Positions 1 through 7,740 of a stretch of 9,164 nt of DNA are shown here, one piece after another. Positions within the stretch are counted from its first letter, which is position 1; each line of letters opens with the position of its first letter. The translations under genes were made by a program, and so were the position numbers. The stretch spans positions 1-9,164 of the forward strand of contig JBMFXC010000088.1 in NCBI GenBank assembly GCA_049964655.1, read 5' to 3'. The notes beneath the pieces were generated by a model. That model did no database searches, was not told where the DNA came from, and saw only the letters and a program-made list of their open reading frames with translations. Source of the stretch: JAJZJT01 sp049964655 (GTDB lineage Bacteria; Actinomycetota; Acidimicrobiia; Acidimicrobiales; RAAP-2).

Positions 1-19
1 GCCTGCCTACGATCGCCCC

Positions 20-1564
20 ATGCCCACCCCCGCCGAGCCCGCCTTCGACCCCATCGCCTCGGCGACGGTCCCCGTCGCCGCCAACCGCGAGCCCGCCTTC
101 GCTCACCCGCGCCAGCAGGCCGAGGCGGCACGCCGGATCGCCGCCTGGAGCGCGCGCCGGGGACGCACGGCGCCGAACGTGCTGGTCATCCTGATGGACG
201 ACGTGGGCTGGGGCGACTTCGGCTGCTACGGGGGTGGGGTGGCCGTCGGAGCGCCGACGCCCAACATCGACCGTTTGGCCCGACAGGGCAAGCTCCTCAC
301 CTCGTGCTACTCGGAGCCATCCTGTACTCCTTCGCGCGCCAGCCTGCTGACCGGTCGGCTCCCCGTGCGCCACGGGCTCCAGCGGCCCCCGATGTACGGG
401 GAGCCGGGCGGGCTGGAGGGCGAGCGCACCATGGCCGACCTGCTCTCCGAGGCCGGCTACGTCACCCAGGCCGTGGGCAAGTGGCATCTCGGCGAGAACA
501 CCGCCTCCCAGCCCCAGCACTGTGGGTTCGACGACTTCTATGGCTTCCTGTCGGTGTCGGACATGTACACCGAGTGGCGCGACCCGTACTTCTTCCCCGA
601 GATGGTCTACAGCGAGGCCCGGACGGCCTGGGTGAAGAACCTGCCGTTCAACAAGTGCTTCGTGCACGCCGAACGAGGCGGCGAGCTCGAAGAGGTCGAG
701 GAGGTGACCATCCCGGTCCTCTCCACCCTCGACGACCGGTGGGCCGCCTACTCGGAGCAGTTCATCGACACCATGGCCGGTCGCCAGGAGCCTTGGTTCC
801 TCTACCACTGCACGAGGGGCGCCCACTTCGACAACTACCCGCTGGAGAAGTACCTCGGCTCCTCCCCGGCCCGCCACCCCTACAAGGACACCATCGTCGA
901 GCTGGACGCCATCGTGGGCCGCCTGGTCGACCGGCTCCGCCAGACCGACCAGCTCGAGGACACCCTCATCTTCGTCTCCTCCGACAACGGACCGGAGATG
1001 GAGACGTGGCCCGACGCCGCCTACACGCCGTTCCGCTGCGCCAAGGGCTCGACGTGGGAGGGAGGCGTGCGGGTGCCCGGTATCTGGTCGTGGGCAGGGA
1101 CGATCGAACCCGACGAAGTGACCGACGGGCTCTTCTCCTTCACCGACGTGCTCCCTACCGTCCTCAGCCTGGCCGGGGCCGCCGACCGCCTCCCGGACGA
1201 CCGGTTCGTCGACGGCGTCGACCAGAGCGCCTTCCTCGTCGCCCCGGGGGCACTGAGCCACCGCAAGTACGTCTACTACTGGCTCGGCCAGATGCTCTCG
1301 GCGCTGCGCGTCGGCGAGTACAAGTTCATGCTCGGGTCGATCTCCGACGGCAACGCCGACGTGGCAACAGACGGTGGCTTCAGCGGCGTCTCGCAGAAGT
1401 ACCCCTACGGGCGCGTGTACAACCTCTACCTCGACCCCAAGGAGCAGCACTCCTACCTCATCCGCAAGCTCGCCTACCTCGACGCCTTCCAGAGCGGACT
1501 GCGCAACCACGTCCACTCGTTCGCCAACGAGCCGCCCAAGGCGTCCGTCGGGCTCAACGTCTGA
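20..1564 (+). CDS. Type I sulfatase (arylsulfatase-like), start possibly outside the window
   Basis: This is a formylglycine-dependent sulfatase, predicted to hydrolyse a sulfate ester of unknown substrate. Seen in the 514 residues from ATG 20: a metal-binding strand NVLVILMDDVGWGDFG (53-68, D60/D61), the sulfatase signature CTPSR followed by LLTGR (102-113) with C102 as the residue expected to become formylglycine, GKWHLG (153-158, K154/H156), H263 and H269, SSDNGPE (320-326, D322/N323) and KGSTWEGG (342-349). The alkaline-phosphatase-like fold looks complete through a C-terminal region ending near 1564. No signal peptide or membrane segment is visible in the first 52 residues, which are Pro/Ala-rich. 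ATG 20 has no purine-rich ribosome binding site, and the frame has no stop from base 2 to 19, so the true start could lie to the left. Maturation needs a formylglycine-generating enzyme, not present here. The subfamily cannot be assigned by eye. The 3' end overlaps the convergent oxidase gene by 11 bases. Confidence 0.9.
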   Translation: MPTPAEPAFDPIASATVPVAANREPAFAHPRQQAEAARRIAAWSARRGRTAPNVLVILMDDVGWGDFGCYGGGVAVGAPTPNIDRLARQGKLLTSCYSEPSCTPSRASLLTGRLPVRHGLQRPPMYGEPGGLEGERTMADLLSEAGYVTQAVGKWHLGENTASQPQHCGFDDFYGFLSVSDMYTEWRDPYFFPEMVYSEARTAWVKNLPFNKCFVHAERGGELEEVEEVTIPVLSTLDDRWAAYSEQFIDTMAGRQEPWFLYHCTRGAHFDNYPLEKYLGSSPARHPYKDTIVELDAIVGRLVDRLRQTDQLEDTLIFVSSDNGPEMETWPDAAYTPFRCAKGSTWEGGVRVPGIWSWAGTIEPDEVTDGLFSFTDVLPTVLSLAGAADRLPDDRFVDGVDQSAFLVAPGALSHRKYVYYWLGQMLSALRVGEYKFMLGSISDGNADVATDGGFSGVSQKYPYGRVYNLYLDPKEQHSYLIRKLAYLDAFQSGLRNHVHSFANEPPKASVGLNV

Positions 1565-2720
1565 CCGTGCCGGAGCCCTCTGGAGCGCCGGCGACCCACT
1601 CGGGGCCCAACGCGTCGACCCCGGGGCAGCCCAGCAGGACCAGCGTCCGCACCAGGTCGGCTCGGAAGAGACCGACCAGGCGCTCGACGCCAGCCTGGCC
1701 CGCCACAGCCAGGGCGTAGAGGTAGGGACGTCCGACGAGCACGGCCGCTGCTCCGAGGGCCATCGCCTTGACCACGTCGCCGCCGCGCCGCACACCCGAG
1801 TCGAGCAGCACCGGCACGGCACCGGCCACCTCGGCCACGACCTCGGGTAGGACGTCGAGCGTGGCGGGAGCCCCGTCCAGTTGGCGACCTCCGTGGTTGG
1901 AGACCACGACGGCGGCGGCGCCGGCATCGAGTGCCCGGCGCGCATCGGGGCCTCCGAGGATCCCCTTCACCACCACCGGGCCGTTCCACCGCTCCACCAG
2001 GGCCGCTACGTCGTCCCAGGTGAAGGGCGACCCCCCAGCCGCCACCAGCCCGACCGTCGGCCCGTCGGTCCCCTGGCGGCGGGAGGCGACGAGCGCCCGA
2101 CCCATCCGAGCCGCCCACCCCGGCCGGACGGCGACCTGGGCAGCGAGCAGCGCCGCACCCCGAACACTGGCGCTCATCGACCCCGAGATCCCGTTCCGTC
2201 GGTCGCGCTCGCGGTTCCCGAGGGCGGGCGTGTCGACGGTCACCATGAGCGCCTCGTAGCCGGCGGCAGCCACCCGGTCCACCAGGGGCTCCCACTCGGC
2301 GCGACCCCCCGGGGCATAGAGCTGGTACCACAGGGGTCGCTCACCCTCTCCGAGCGCGGCGCCGACCTGCTCAGGCGAGACCCCGGCCACGGCCGAGAGC
2401 ACCGAGACCGTGCCCCGGGCCCGAGCAGCCCGGGCCACTCCACCAGGGCCGTCCGGGTGCACGGCTACCGCCAGGCCACACGGCGCCAGCAGGACGGGCA
2501 GCGAGAGCGTGCGGCCGAGGAGCTCGACGCCGAGGCGAGGCTCGCTCGTCGGCGTCGCCATGCGAGGACGGAAGCCGACCCGGCGGAACGCCTCCTCGTT
2601 GCGAACCATGGTGAGCTCGTCGTCGGCGGCTCCGTCGATGTAGTCGAACAGCGCCCGGGGCAGCACCCGGGCGGCCAGTCGGCGTGCCTCGGCCACGCTC
2701 GTGATGCGGGACGGGTCCAC
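1554..2720 (-). CDS. FMN-dependent alpha-hydroxy-acid oxidase/dehydrogenase
   Basis: This belongs to the lactate/glycolate oxidase family of FMN TIM-barrels, which oxidise a 2-hydroxy acid to the 2-oxo acid. Numbering from GTG 2720 (388 residues, a normal family length), it shows LFDYIDGAADDE (24-35), YQLY (132-135), VDTPALGNRERDRRNG (162-177), KGI with the FMN-contacting lysine (K252), the active-site signature SNHGGRQLD (274-282, catalytic base H276, substrate-binding R279), and the FMN phosphate region DSGVRRGGDVVKA (307-319) with GRPYLYAL (330-337). No flavocytochrome b2-type heme domain precedes it. I chose GTG 2720 because GGAGGGAGG lies just upstream and the family N-terminus begins about here. 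The frame extends to GTG 2903, but that codon sits inside a perfect hairpin and the extra residues look non-conserved. ATG 2777 is a second alternative. Substrate (lactate, glycolate, mandelate or other) is not decidable. The motifs argue against the mycofactocin enzyme MftD, which lacks the VDTP...RRN segment. Confidence 0.9.
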   Translation of the reverse strand: MDPSRITSVAEARRLAARVLPRALFDYIDGAADDELTMVRNEEAFRRVGFRPRMATPTSEPRLGVELLGRTLSLPVLLAPCGLAVAVHPDGPGGVARAARARGTVSVLSAVAGVSPEQVGAALGEGERPLWYQLYAPGGRAEWEPLVDRVAAAGYEALMVTVDTPALGNRERDRRNGISGSMSASVRGAALLAAQVAVRPGWAARMGRALVASRRQGTDGPTVGLVAAGGSPFTWDDVAALVERWNGPVVVKGILGGPDARRALDAGAAAVVVSNHGGRQLDGAPATLDVLPEVVAEVAGAVPVLLDSGVRRGGDVVKAMALGAAAVLVGRPYLYALAVAGQAGVERLVGLFRADLVRTLVLLGCPGVDALGPEWVAGAPEGSGTVRR

Positions 2721-2725
2721 GCGCA

Positions 2726-2734
2726 CCTCCCTCC
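2726..2734 (-). promoter_or_regulatory. Ribosome binding site deciding the oxidase start
   Basis: The minus strand reads GGAGGGAGG directly before GTG CGC GTG. The GGAGG part is 9 bases, and the GGGAGG part 5 bases, from GTG 2720, but the latter is only 3-base-overlapping or abutting for GTG 2726. This favours 2720 over the longer starts at 2777 and 2903. It is a sequence-based choice, not proven. Confidence 0.5.
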
Positions 2735-2901
2735 GGGCCCGGGCACCCACCCGGACCGCTCCACTGGGCAGGCCCATTCGACCCCACCCGGCGTCCGCGC
2801 GCAATCGGCTGCCGACGGCGGCCCCGCCGACGACCTCGGCGAACCCGCTGTTGAGGCCCCACCCGGTCACGGATTGCCAACCACCGGGCCCTGAGCGCGG
2901 C

Positions 2902-2929
2902 ACCGGCCGGGCCCGAAGGCCCGGCCGGT
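2902..2929 (-). terminator. Hairpin downstream of groEL, likely terminator
   Basis: A perfect 12-bp inverted repeat, ACCGGCCGGGCC paired with GGCCCGGCCGGT, encloses the 4-base loop CGAA. It starts 38 bases after the groEL stop codon in the direction of groEL transcription. All but the outermost pair are G-C, so the RNA hairpin should be very stable. No T-run follows on the minus strand, as is common for actinobacterial terminators. It would end the groESL transcript and insulate the oxidase gene downstream. The hairpin is symmetric and could act on either strand, but the plus strand has no nearby gene ending here. Confidence 0.75.
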
Positions 2930-2954
2930 CACACGTCAGCTCCGCCGAAGGGCG

Positions 2955-2967
2955 GTGCCCCGGGGTG

Positions 2968-2969
<2 letters not shown>
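2955..2969 (-). repeat. 15-base repeat, copy 1 (at the groEL stop codon)
   Basis: The plus-strand sequence GTGCCCCGGGGTGCT occurs here, overlapping the first two read bases of the groEL stop codon, and again identically at 6249-6263 just past the rimI stop. The core CCCCGGGG is self-complementary. Function is unknown, and in such GC-rich DNA a chance 15-base match is possible. Confidence 0.4.
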
Positions 2970-4628
<1,659 letters not shown>

Positions 4629-4629
<1 letters not shown>

Positions 4630-4922
4630 TACTTGACCACCTTCGCCAGTACGTCGCGGCTCGAGAGGATCAGCAGGTCCTCGCCGTCGACGGAGATCTC
4701 GGTGCCGCCGTACTTCGAGTAGACGACGGTGTCACCCACCTTCAGGTCGAGCGGGACGAGCTCGCCCGACGCTTCGGCGCGCCGACCCGGGCCGACGGCC
4801 AGCACTTCGCCCTGCTGGGGCTTCTCCTTCGCCGTGTCGGGGATGACCAGGCCGGACGCCGTGGTCTCCTCCGACTCCCCGGGCCGGACGACGATGCGAT
4901 CGTCGAGTGGTTGCAGACTCAT
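4629..4922 (-). CDS. groES: Co-chaperonin GroES (Hsp10)
   Basis: GroES forms the seven-subunit lid that binds GroEL through a mobile loop. The 97-residue protein matches the family length. It opens with LQPLDDRIVVRP (3-14), followed by the mobile loop GESEETTASGLVIPDTAKEK (15-34), whose LVI (25-27) is the hydrophobic tripeptide that contacts the GroEL apical domain. GEVLAVGPG (38-46), DTVVYSKYGGTEI and the closing DLLILSSRDVLAKV are all typical. ATG 4922 has the ideal ribosome binding site AGGAGG at 9 bases. It is the first gene of the groES-groEL operon, with a CIRCE operator 22 bases upstream of the start codon. Its stop codon shares one base with the groEL start. Confidence 0.98.
4637..4643 (-). 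promoter_or_regulatory. Ribosome binding site of groEL, inside groES
   Basis: AAGGTGG on the minus strand lies 7 bases before the groEL ATG, within the last codons of groES (encoding the KVVK end). With the one-base TAATG overlap, this supports coupled translation of the two chaperonin subunits. Confidence 0.65.
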
Positions 4923-4931
4923 CTGATCTGG

Positions 4932-4937
4932 CCTCCT
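4932..4937 (-). promoter_or_regulatory. Ribosome binding site of groES
   Basis: A full AGGAGG consensus sits 9 bases before ATG 4922. It is the best Shine-Dalgarno sequence at any gene start in this window, consistent with very high expression on heat induction. Confidence 0.8.
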
Positions 4938-4944
4938 GTGGCAG

Positions 4945-4975
4945 CGTTAGCACTCTGCTGTTACGAGTGCTAACG
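4945..4975 (-). promoter_or_regulatory. CIRCE operator (HrcA binding site) of groESL
   Basis: The sequence TTAGCACTC, nine bases, then GAGTGCTAA (4947-4973) is an exact match to the CIRCE consensus. The symmetry extends two further bases on each side, giving 11-base arms from 4945 to 4975. CIRCE is the operator of the heat-shock repressor HrcA, whose activity depends on GroEL, so free GroEL would feed back on its own operon. Here the site overlaps the end of the proposed -10 box and the likely transcription start, suiting steric repression. hrcA itself is not in the window. Being palindromic, it has no inherent strand. Confidence 0.95.
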
Positions 4976-5001
4976 ATAGCGACCCTGAGGCGACGAGGCA
5001 A
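4973..5001 (-). promoter_or_regulatory. Predicted sigma70-type promoter of groESL
   Basis: On the minus strand TTGCCT (4996-5001) and TATCGT (4973-4978) are separated by exactly 17 bases. Each matches 4 of 6 consensus positions, including the strongly conserved TTG and the TA...T of the -10. Transcription would start about 7 bases on, inside the CIRCE element, giving a leader of roughly 45 bases. The arrangement is coherent with HrcA repression, but the boxes are inferred from sequence alone. Confidence 0.6.
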
Positions 5002-5041
5002 CCCGCCGGGACGGAACCTTGCCGTGCCGGCCGTAGCGCCA

Positions 5042-5098
5042 GCCCGTGGCGACGCCAGGACGAGGCCTCGTCGGCCCGTGGCGCCGCCAGGACGAGGC
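5042..5098. repeat. Pair of 25-base direct repeats with palindromic cores between tsaD and groES
   Basis: Two copies at 5042-5066 and 5074-5098 (period 32) differ at one base, A5052 versus C5084. Each contains a small dyad, TGGCGNCGCCA, and ends in GACGAGGC. The end of the first copy forms a perfect 14-base palindrome, GACGAGGCCTCGTC (5059-5072). A third GACGAGGC occurs at 4992-4999, abutting the proposed -35 box of groESL. The cluster is in a noncoding stretch, 12 to 68 bases past the tsaD stop and 40-100 bases upstream of the groESL -35. It could be a tsaD terminator structure, a binding site for a regulator of groESL, or a dispersed repeat family. Confidence 0.75.
5065..5098 (-). terminator. 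Possible nested stem-loop ending the tsaD transcript
   Basis: Read on the minus strand, GCCTCGTC (5098-5091) can pair with GACGAGGC (5072-5065), enclosing an inner stem TGGC/GCCA (5089-5086 with 5082-5079, loop GGC). The 8-bp outer stem begins 12 bases after the tsaD stop. No T-run follows. It would separate the t6A operon from groESL, but transcription may also read through, and the palindrome at 5059-5072 offers a competing fold. Confidence 0.4.
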
Positions 5099-5109
5099 GA
5101 CGCGCCCGC

Positions 5110-6216
5110 TCAGTCGGTGACGGCCACGGTCGGGACGGCTGGAGCCGGGTCGCCACGGCTGCTGTCGGGAAGGCGGAGGTTGGGGTCGGCCCCGAGGTCG
5201 AGTGGGCTCCCCTCGGGATGCCGCTGCAGCTGGAACCAGCCTGCGGCGGCGATCATGGCGGCGTTGTCGGTGCACAGCGACCGGCTGGGCAGGAACGCCC
5301 CGAGCCCGTCCTCGGCACAGGCCTCCTCCACCCGGCGGCGCAGCAGCGAATTGGCCGCCACCCCGCCGGCCAGGCAGAGCGCGGTCGCCCCGACGTCGGC
5401 GGCGGCGCGGCGCGCCTTGGCCACCAGCACGTCGACGACAGCCTGTCGGAAGGAGGCAGCGACGTCCTCGACGGTCGCCTCGGGGTGCTTGCGCACGGTG
5501 TTGACGACCGACGTCTTCAGCCCGCTGAACGAGAAGTCGTACCCCTCGGCCAGGAGCGCTCGCGGGAAGTCGAAGGCCGTCGGGTCCCCCGACTCGGCGG
5601 CGACGTCGATGGCAGGGCCGCCGGGATAGCCGAGGCCGAGGAACCGGGCGACCTTGTCGAACGCCTCGCCGGCGGCGTCGTCGATCGTCTGTCCGAGCAG
5701 GCGGTAGGTGCCGGGCGCCGTCACGGCGACGAGGAGCGTGTGCCCGCCCGAGACCAGCAGGACCACGAGCGGCCAGCCCAGGTCGGGCTGCTCGAGGAGC
5801 GAGGCGAAGAGGTGGCCTTCGAGGTGGTTGACGCCCACCACCGGCACCCCCCAGGCGAGACCGAGGGCCTTCGCCCCGGCCACGCCGACGAGCAGGGAAC
5901 CGACCAGGCCGGGGCCGTGGGTCACCGCGATGGCGTCGATGCCACGCCCGGACTCGTCCGAGCCGGCTCGGGCCAAGGCATCGGCCACGACCGGGGTCAA
6001 CAGCTCGACGTGGGCGCGGCCCGCTAGTTCGGGCACGACCCCGCCGTAGCGAGCATGCACGTCGATCTGGCTCGACACCACCGACGAGACGATCGTGGTG
6101 CCCTCGTCGACGACCGCCGCCGCGGTCTCGTCACACGACGTCTCGATGCCGAGGACGCGCCTCGGCCGGGTCGCCGGGGCGAGGCTGTCACGGCGGCTCG
6201 TGATGGGGCCGGTCAC
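5110..6216 (-). CDS. tsaD: tRNA N6-adenosine threonylcarbamoyltransferase TsaD
   Basis: TsaD (formerly Gcp/YgjD, the Kae1 family) transfers threonylcarbamoyl from threonylcarbamoyl-AMP to A37 of tRNAs reading ANN codons, working in the cytoplasm with TsaB and TsaE. The 368 residues show the N-terminal VLGIETSCDETAAA (21-34), GGVVPELAGRAH (58-69), THGPGLVGSLLVG (99-111), the metal-binding HxxxH as VNHLEGHLFA (129-138, H131/H135), VSGGHT (155-160), GEAFDKVARFLGLGYPGG (183-200), FSGLKT (230-235), AGGVAANS (283-290) and CTDNAAMIA (315-323, metal ligand D317). The ASKHA fold is complete. GTG 6216 is the only conventional start upstream of the conserved strand; its ribosome binding site is poor. 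A roughly 25-residue tail after the conserved region (344-368) is not recognisable. The gene lies 55 bases after rimI, probably in the same transcript. Confidence 0.97.
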   Translation of the reverse strand: MTGPITSRRDSLAPATRPRRVLGIETSCDETAAAVVDEGTTIVSSVVSSQIDVHARYGGVVPELAGRAHVELLTPVVADALARAGSDESGRGIDAIAVTHGPGLVGSLLVGVAGAKALGLAWGVPVVGVNHLEGHLFASLLEQPDLGWPLVVLLVSGGHTLLVAVTAPGTYRLLGQTIDDAAGEAFDKVARFLGLGYPGGPAIDVAAESGDPTAFDFPRALLAEGYDFSFSGLKTSVVNTVRKHPEATVEDVAASFRQAVVDVLVAKARRAAADVGATALCLAGGVAANSLLRRRVEEACAEDGLGAFLPSRSLCTDNAAMIAAAGWFQLQRHPEGSPLDLGADPNLRLPDSSRGDPAPAVPTVAVTD

Positions 6217-6248
6217 GCCTCGACCCTACCGAAGGACGCCGACGGAGC

Positions 6249-6263
6249 GTGCCCCGGGGTGCT
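6249..6263 (-). repeat. 15-base repeat, copy 2 (between rimI and tsaD)
   Basis: This is the identical second copy of the plus-strand GTGCCCCGGGGTGCT found at 2955-2969. It lies 9 bases past the rimI stop in the 55-base gap before tsaD. In both places it directly follows, or touches, a minus-strand stop codon. No convincing hairpin with a loop can be drawn from the repeat itself. Confidence 0.4.
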
Positions 6264-6271
6264 GCGACCGA

Positions 6272-6844
6272 TCACGAGCGGGCATCGACGACGACCCGCT
6301 CGGCGACCTCGTCACCGATGGCGCCGAGCCGCTCGGCGTAGGCAGGCTCGTCGATCCCTTCGACCACCATGACCAAGGCATCGTCACCCGTCTCGGGGTA
6401 GTAGTTCGGACGCACGCCGACCGGTGCCATGCCAAAGCGCCGGTAGAGCGCGAGTGCGGGCTCGTTGCCCACCCGCACCTCGAGGCTCAACCGGTGGGCC
6501 CCTCGAGCGAGGGACCCGGTGACGAGGTCGGCGAGGACCGCCGTGCCGATGTGGCAGCCGTGCCATGCCGGGTCGACGGCGATGGTGTTCACGTGGGCGT
6601 CGTCCTCGACGAACATGACGCCGCCGAAACCGACCACCTTCCGGCCGACCCAGGCGGTCCGGTAGAGGCGCGTGGCCCGCTGGGCCAACTCGTCGGCGAA
6701 GAGCCGGTGGCTCCACGGACGCGGGAACACGGCCCGCTCGATCGCCAGCACGCTGCGGAGGTCACGCGAGCGCATCGGAGCGATGACGAGCGGGATCGGC
6801 TCACCGCTCGTGTGGCCGCCTGTCGTGCCGGGGCGGGCCGTCAC
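6272..6844 (-). CDS. rimI: Ribosomal protein S18-alanine N-acetyltransferase RimI
   Basis: RimI is a GNAT enzyme that transfers acetyl from acetyl-CoA to the N-terminal alanine of ribosomal protein S18. In the 190 residues from GTG 6844 I see PMRSRDLRSVLAIE (23-36), the RimI-type FPRPWSHRLFADEL (40-53), the beta4 strand AHVNTIAVDP (83-92), the family block LEVRVGNEPALALYRRFGM (121-139, general-acid tyrosine Y134) and NYYPETGDDALVM (147-159). The acetyl-CoA pyrophosphate loop reads HGCHIG (95-100) instead of the usual Q/R-x-x-G-x-G/A, so both the first residue and the central glycine are replaced by histidine. GTG 6844 overlaps the tsaB stop as GTGA and has GGAGG 7 bases upstream; the longer start at GTG 6868 would overlap tsaB by 28 bases. 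Its place between tsaB and tsaD matches the standard cluster. A broader role as a generic N-acetyltransferase cannot be excluded. Confidence 0.93.
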   Translation of the reverse strand: MTARPGTTGGHTSGEPIPLVIAPMRSRDLRSVLAIERAVFPRPWSHRLFADELAQRATRLYRTAWVGRKVVGFGGVMFVEDDAHVNTIAVDPAWHGCHIGTAVLADLVTGSLARGAHRLSLEVRVGNEPALALYRRFGMAPVGVRPNYYPETGDDALVMVVEGIDEPAYAERLGAIGDEVAERVVVDARS

Positions 6845-7740
6845 CCCTCCGCCTCCGGGGGTCGACACCGTCCCGCCCCGGGGGCCGTCGCCACGGGCGG
6901 AGCGATCCGCTGCGCCCAGTTCACCCGGACGTCGGCCTCACGCCCGTACTCGGGGACCACCTCCGCCGCGGACATCGGCACGTCGCCTGCCGTCAACCGG
7001 TCGAGGGCGAGCAGGGCGAGGGCCCGGGGCAGGGGGGCGCCGAGCGGCAACCCGTCGGGATCGTCGGCCACCTGGACGCCGTCGGTCGTGGCCAGGCGCT
7101 CGAGGTACCGCACGGCCCCGTCGCCGGCCACCACCACCCGGCCCTGGCGCCGGCGGGCCTCCTCCACCTCGCCCGCCCAGACCTCGGGGGAGACCACCCG
7201 TACCGCCGCCGCCCCGGTGGCACCGTAGCCGGGCACGACCCCCGGGCGGAGGTGGTAGGTGGCCGTGAACACCTCACCCCGACGGGCGTCGACCGCCACC
7301 ACCACGGGTGGCCACCCGCCTTCGGCGTCGACCGTGCCGCCACCGGACAGCCACTCGGCGGCCGCCCAGGCGAGCACGTCGGTGCTGCGCACCCCGAGGA
7401 CACCCACACCGAGCGCCTGGGCGAGGGCCTTCGCCGTTGCCACACCCACGCGCAAGCCGGTGAACCGCCCGGGTCCGAGGTCGACGGCGACGCACCGGAC
7501 GGCGCCGAGCCCGTCCTTCCCACACACCTCGTCGATGGCGGGAGCCAGCAGCTCGGCGTGCTCCCGCCCGCCCTGGCGGCCTGCCCACCGGACCCGAGGA
7601 GCACCGCTGGCCCTGTCGAGCCCTTCGACGAACGCCGCTCCCACGAGCGTGGTGGCCGTCTCGACGGCGAGCAACGGCACGAGCCGCCCGAGCGCCGGGC
7701 CACCTCCGGACGACGCCGACCTCCGCACCGCGGTGGTCAC
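6841..7740 (-). CDS. tsaB: tRNA t6A biosynthesis scaffold protein TsaB
   Basis: TsaB is a catalytically inactive TsaD paralogue that dimerises with TsaD and recruits TsaE for tRNA t6A37 synthesis. The 299 residues from GTG 7740 begin with a short low-complexity leader, then the ASKHA strand LLAVETATTLVGAAF (about 23-37), HAELLAPAIDEV (61-72), the TsaB hallmark DLGPGRFTGLRVGVATAKAL (87-106), DARRGEVF and the closing SAAEVVPEYGREADVRVNW segment. TsaB is commonly around 220-230 residues, so this protein is longer, with added sequence at the N-terminus and after the final conserved strand. GTG 7740 forms a GTGA overlap with the tsaE stop and has AGGAGG 4 bases upstream. The open frame continues upstream to 7995, but that part is an Arg/Gly-rich antisense of tsaE sense codons and is not credible protein. 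The 3' end overlaps rimI by four bases. Confidence 0.95.
   Translation of the reverse strand: MTTAVRRSASSGGGPALGRLVPLLAVETATTLVGAAFVEGLDRASGAPRVRWAGRQGGREHAELLAPAIDEVCGKDGLGAVRCVAVDLGPGRFTGLRVGVATAKALAQALGVGVLGVRSTDVLAWAAAEWLSGGGTVDAEGGWPPVVVAVDARRGEVFTATYHLRPGVVPGYGATGAAAVRVVSPEVWAGEVEEARRRQGRVVVAGDGAVRYLERLATTDGVQVADDPDGLPLGAPLPRALALLALDRLTAGDVPMSAAEVVPEYGREADVRVNWAQRIAPPVATAPGAGRCRPPEAEG

Noticed and set aside
1569..1592. Possible terminator hairpin after the sulfatase (GCCGG paired with CCGGC)
   Set aside because: Only 5 bp with a 14-base loop, inside the oxidase coding sequence and with no T-run. Too weak to call.
1554..2720. Oxidase considered as mycofactocin-associated MftD
   Set aside because: It keeps the VDTP...RERDRRN and SNHGGRQLD motifs of ordinary alpha-hydroxy-acid oxidases, and no mycofactocin genes are near.
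5006..5030. Hairpin CCGG-G-ACGG / CCGT-G-CCGG just upstream of the groESL -35
   Set aside because: Two 4-bp stems with a G-G mismatch and 7-base loop are expected by chance in such GC-rich DNA. Not reported as a separate feature.
5042..5098. Repeat pair considered as a small CRISPR array
   Set aside because: Only two units with a 7-base spacer and internal palindromes, and no cas genes nearby.
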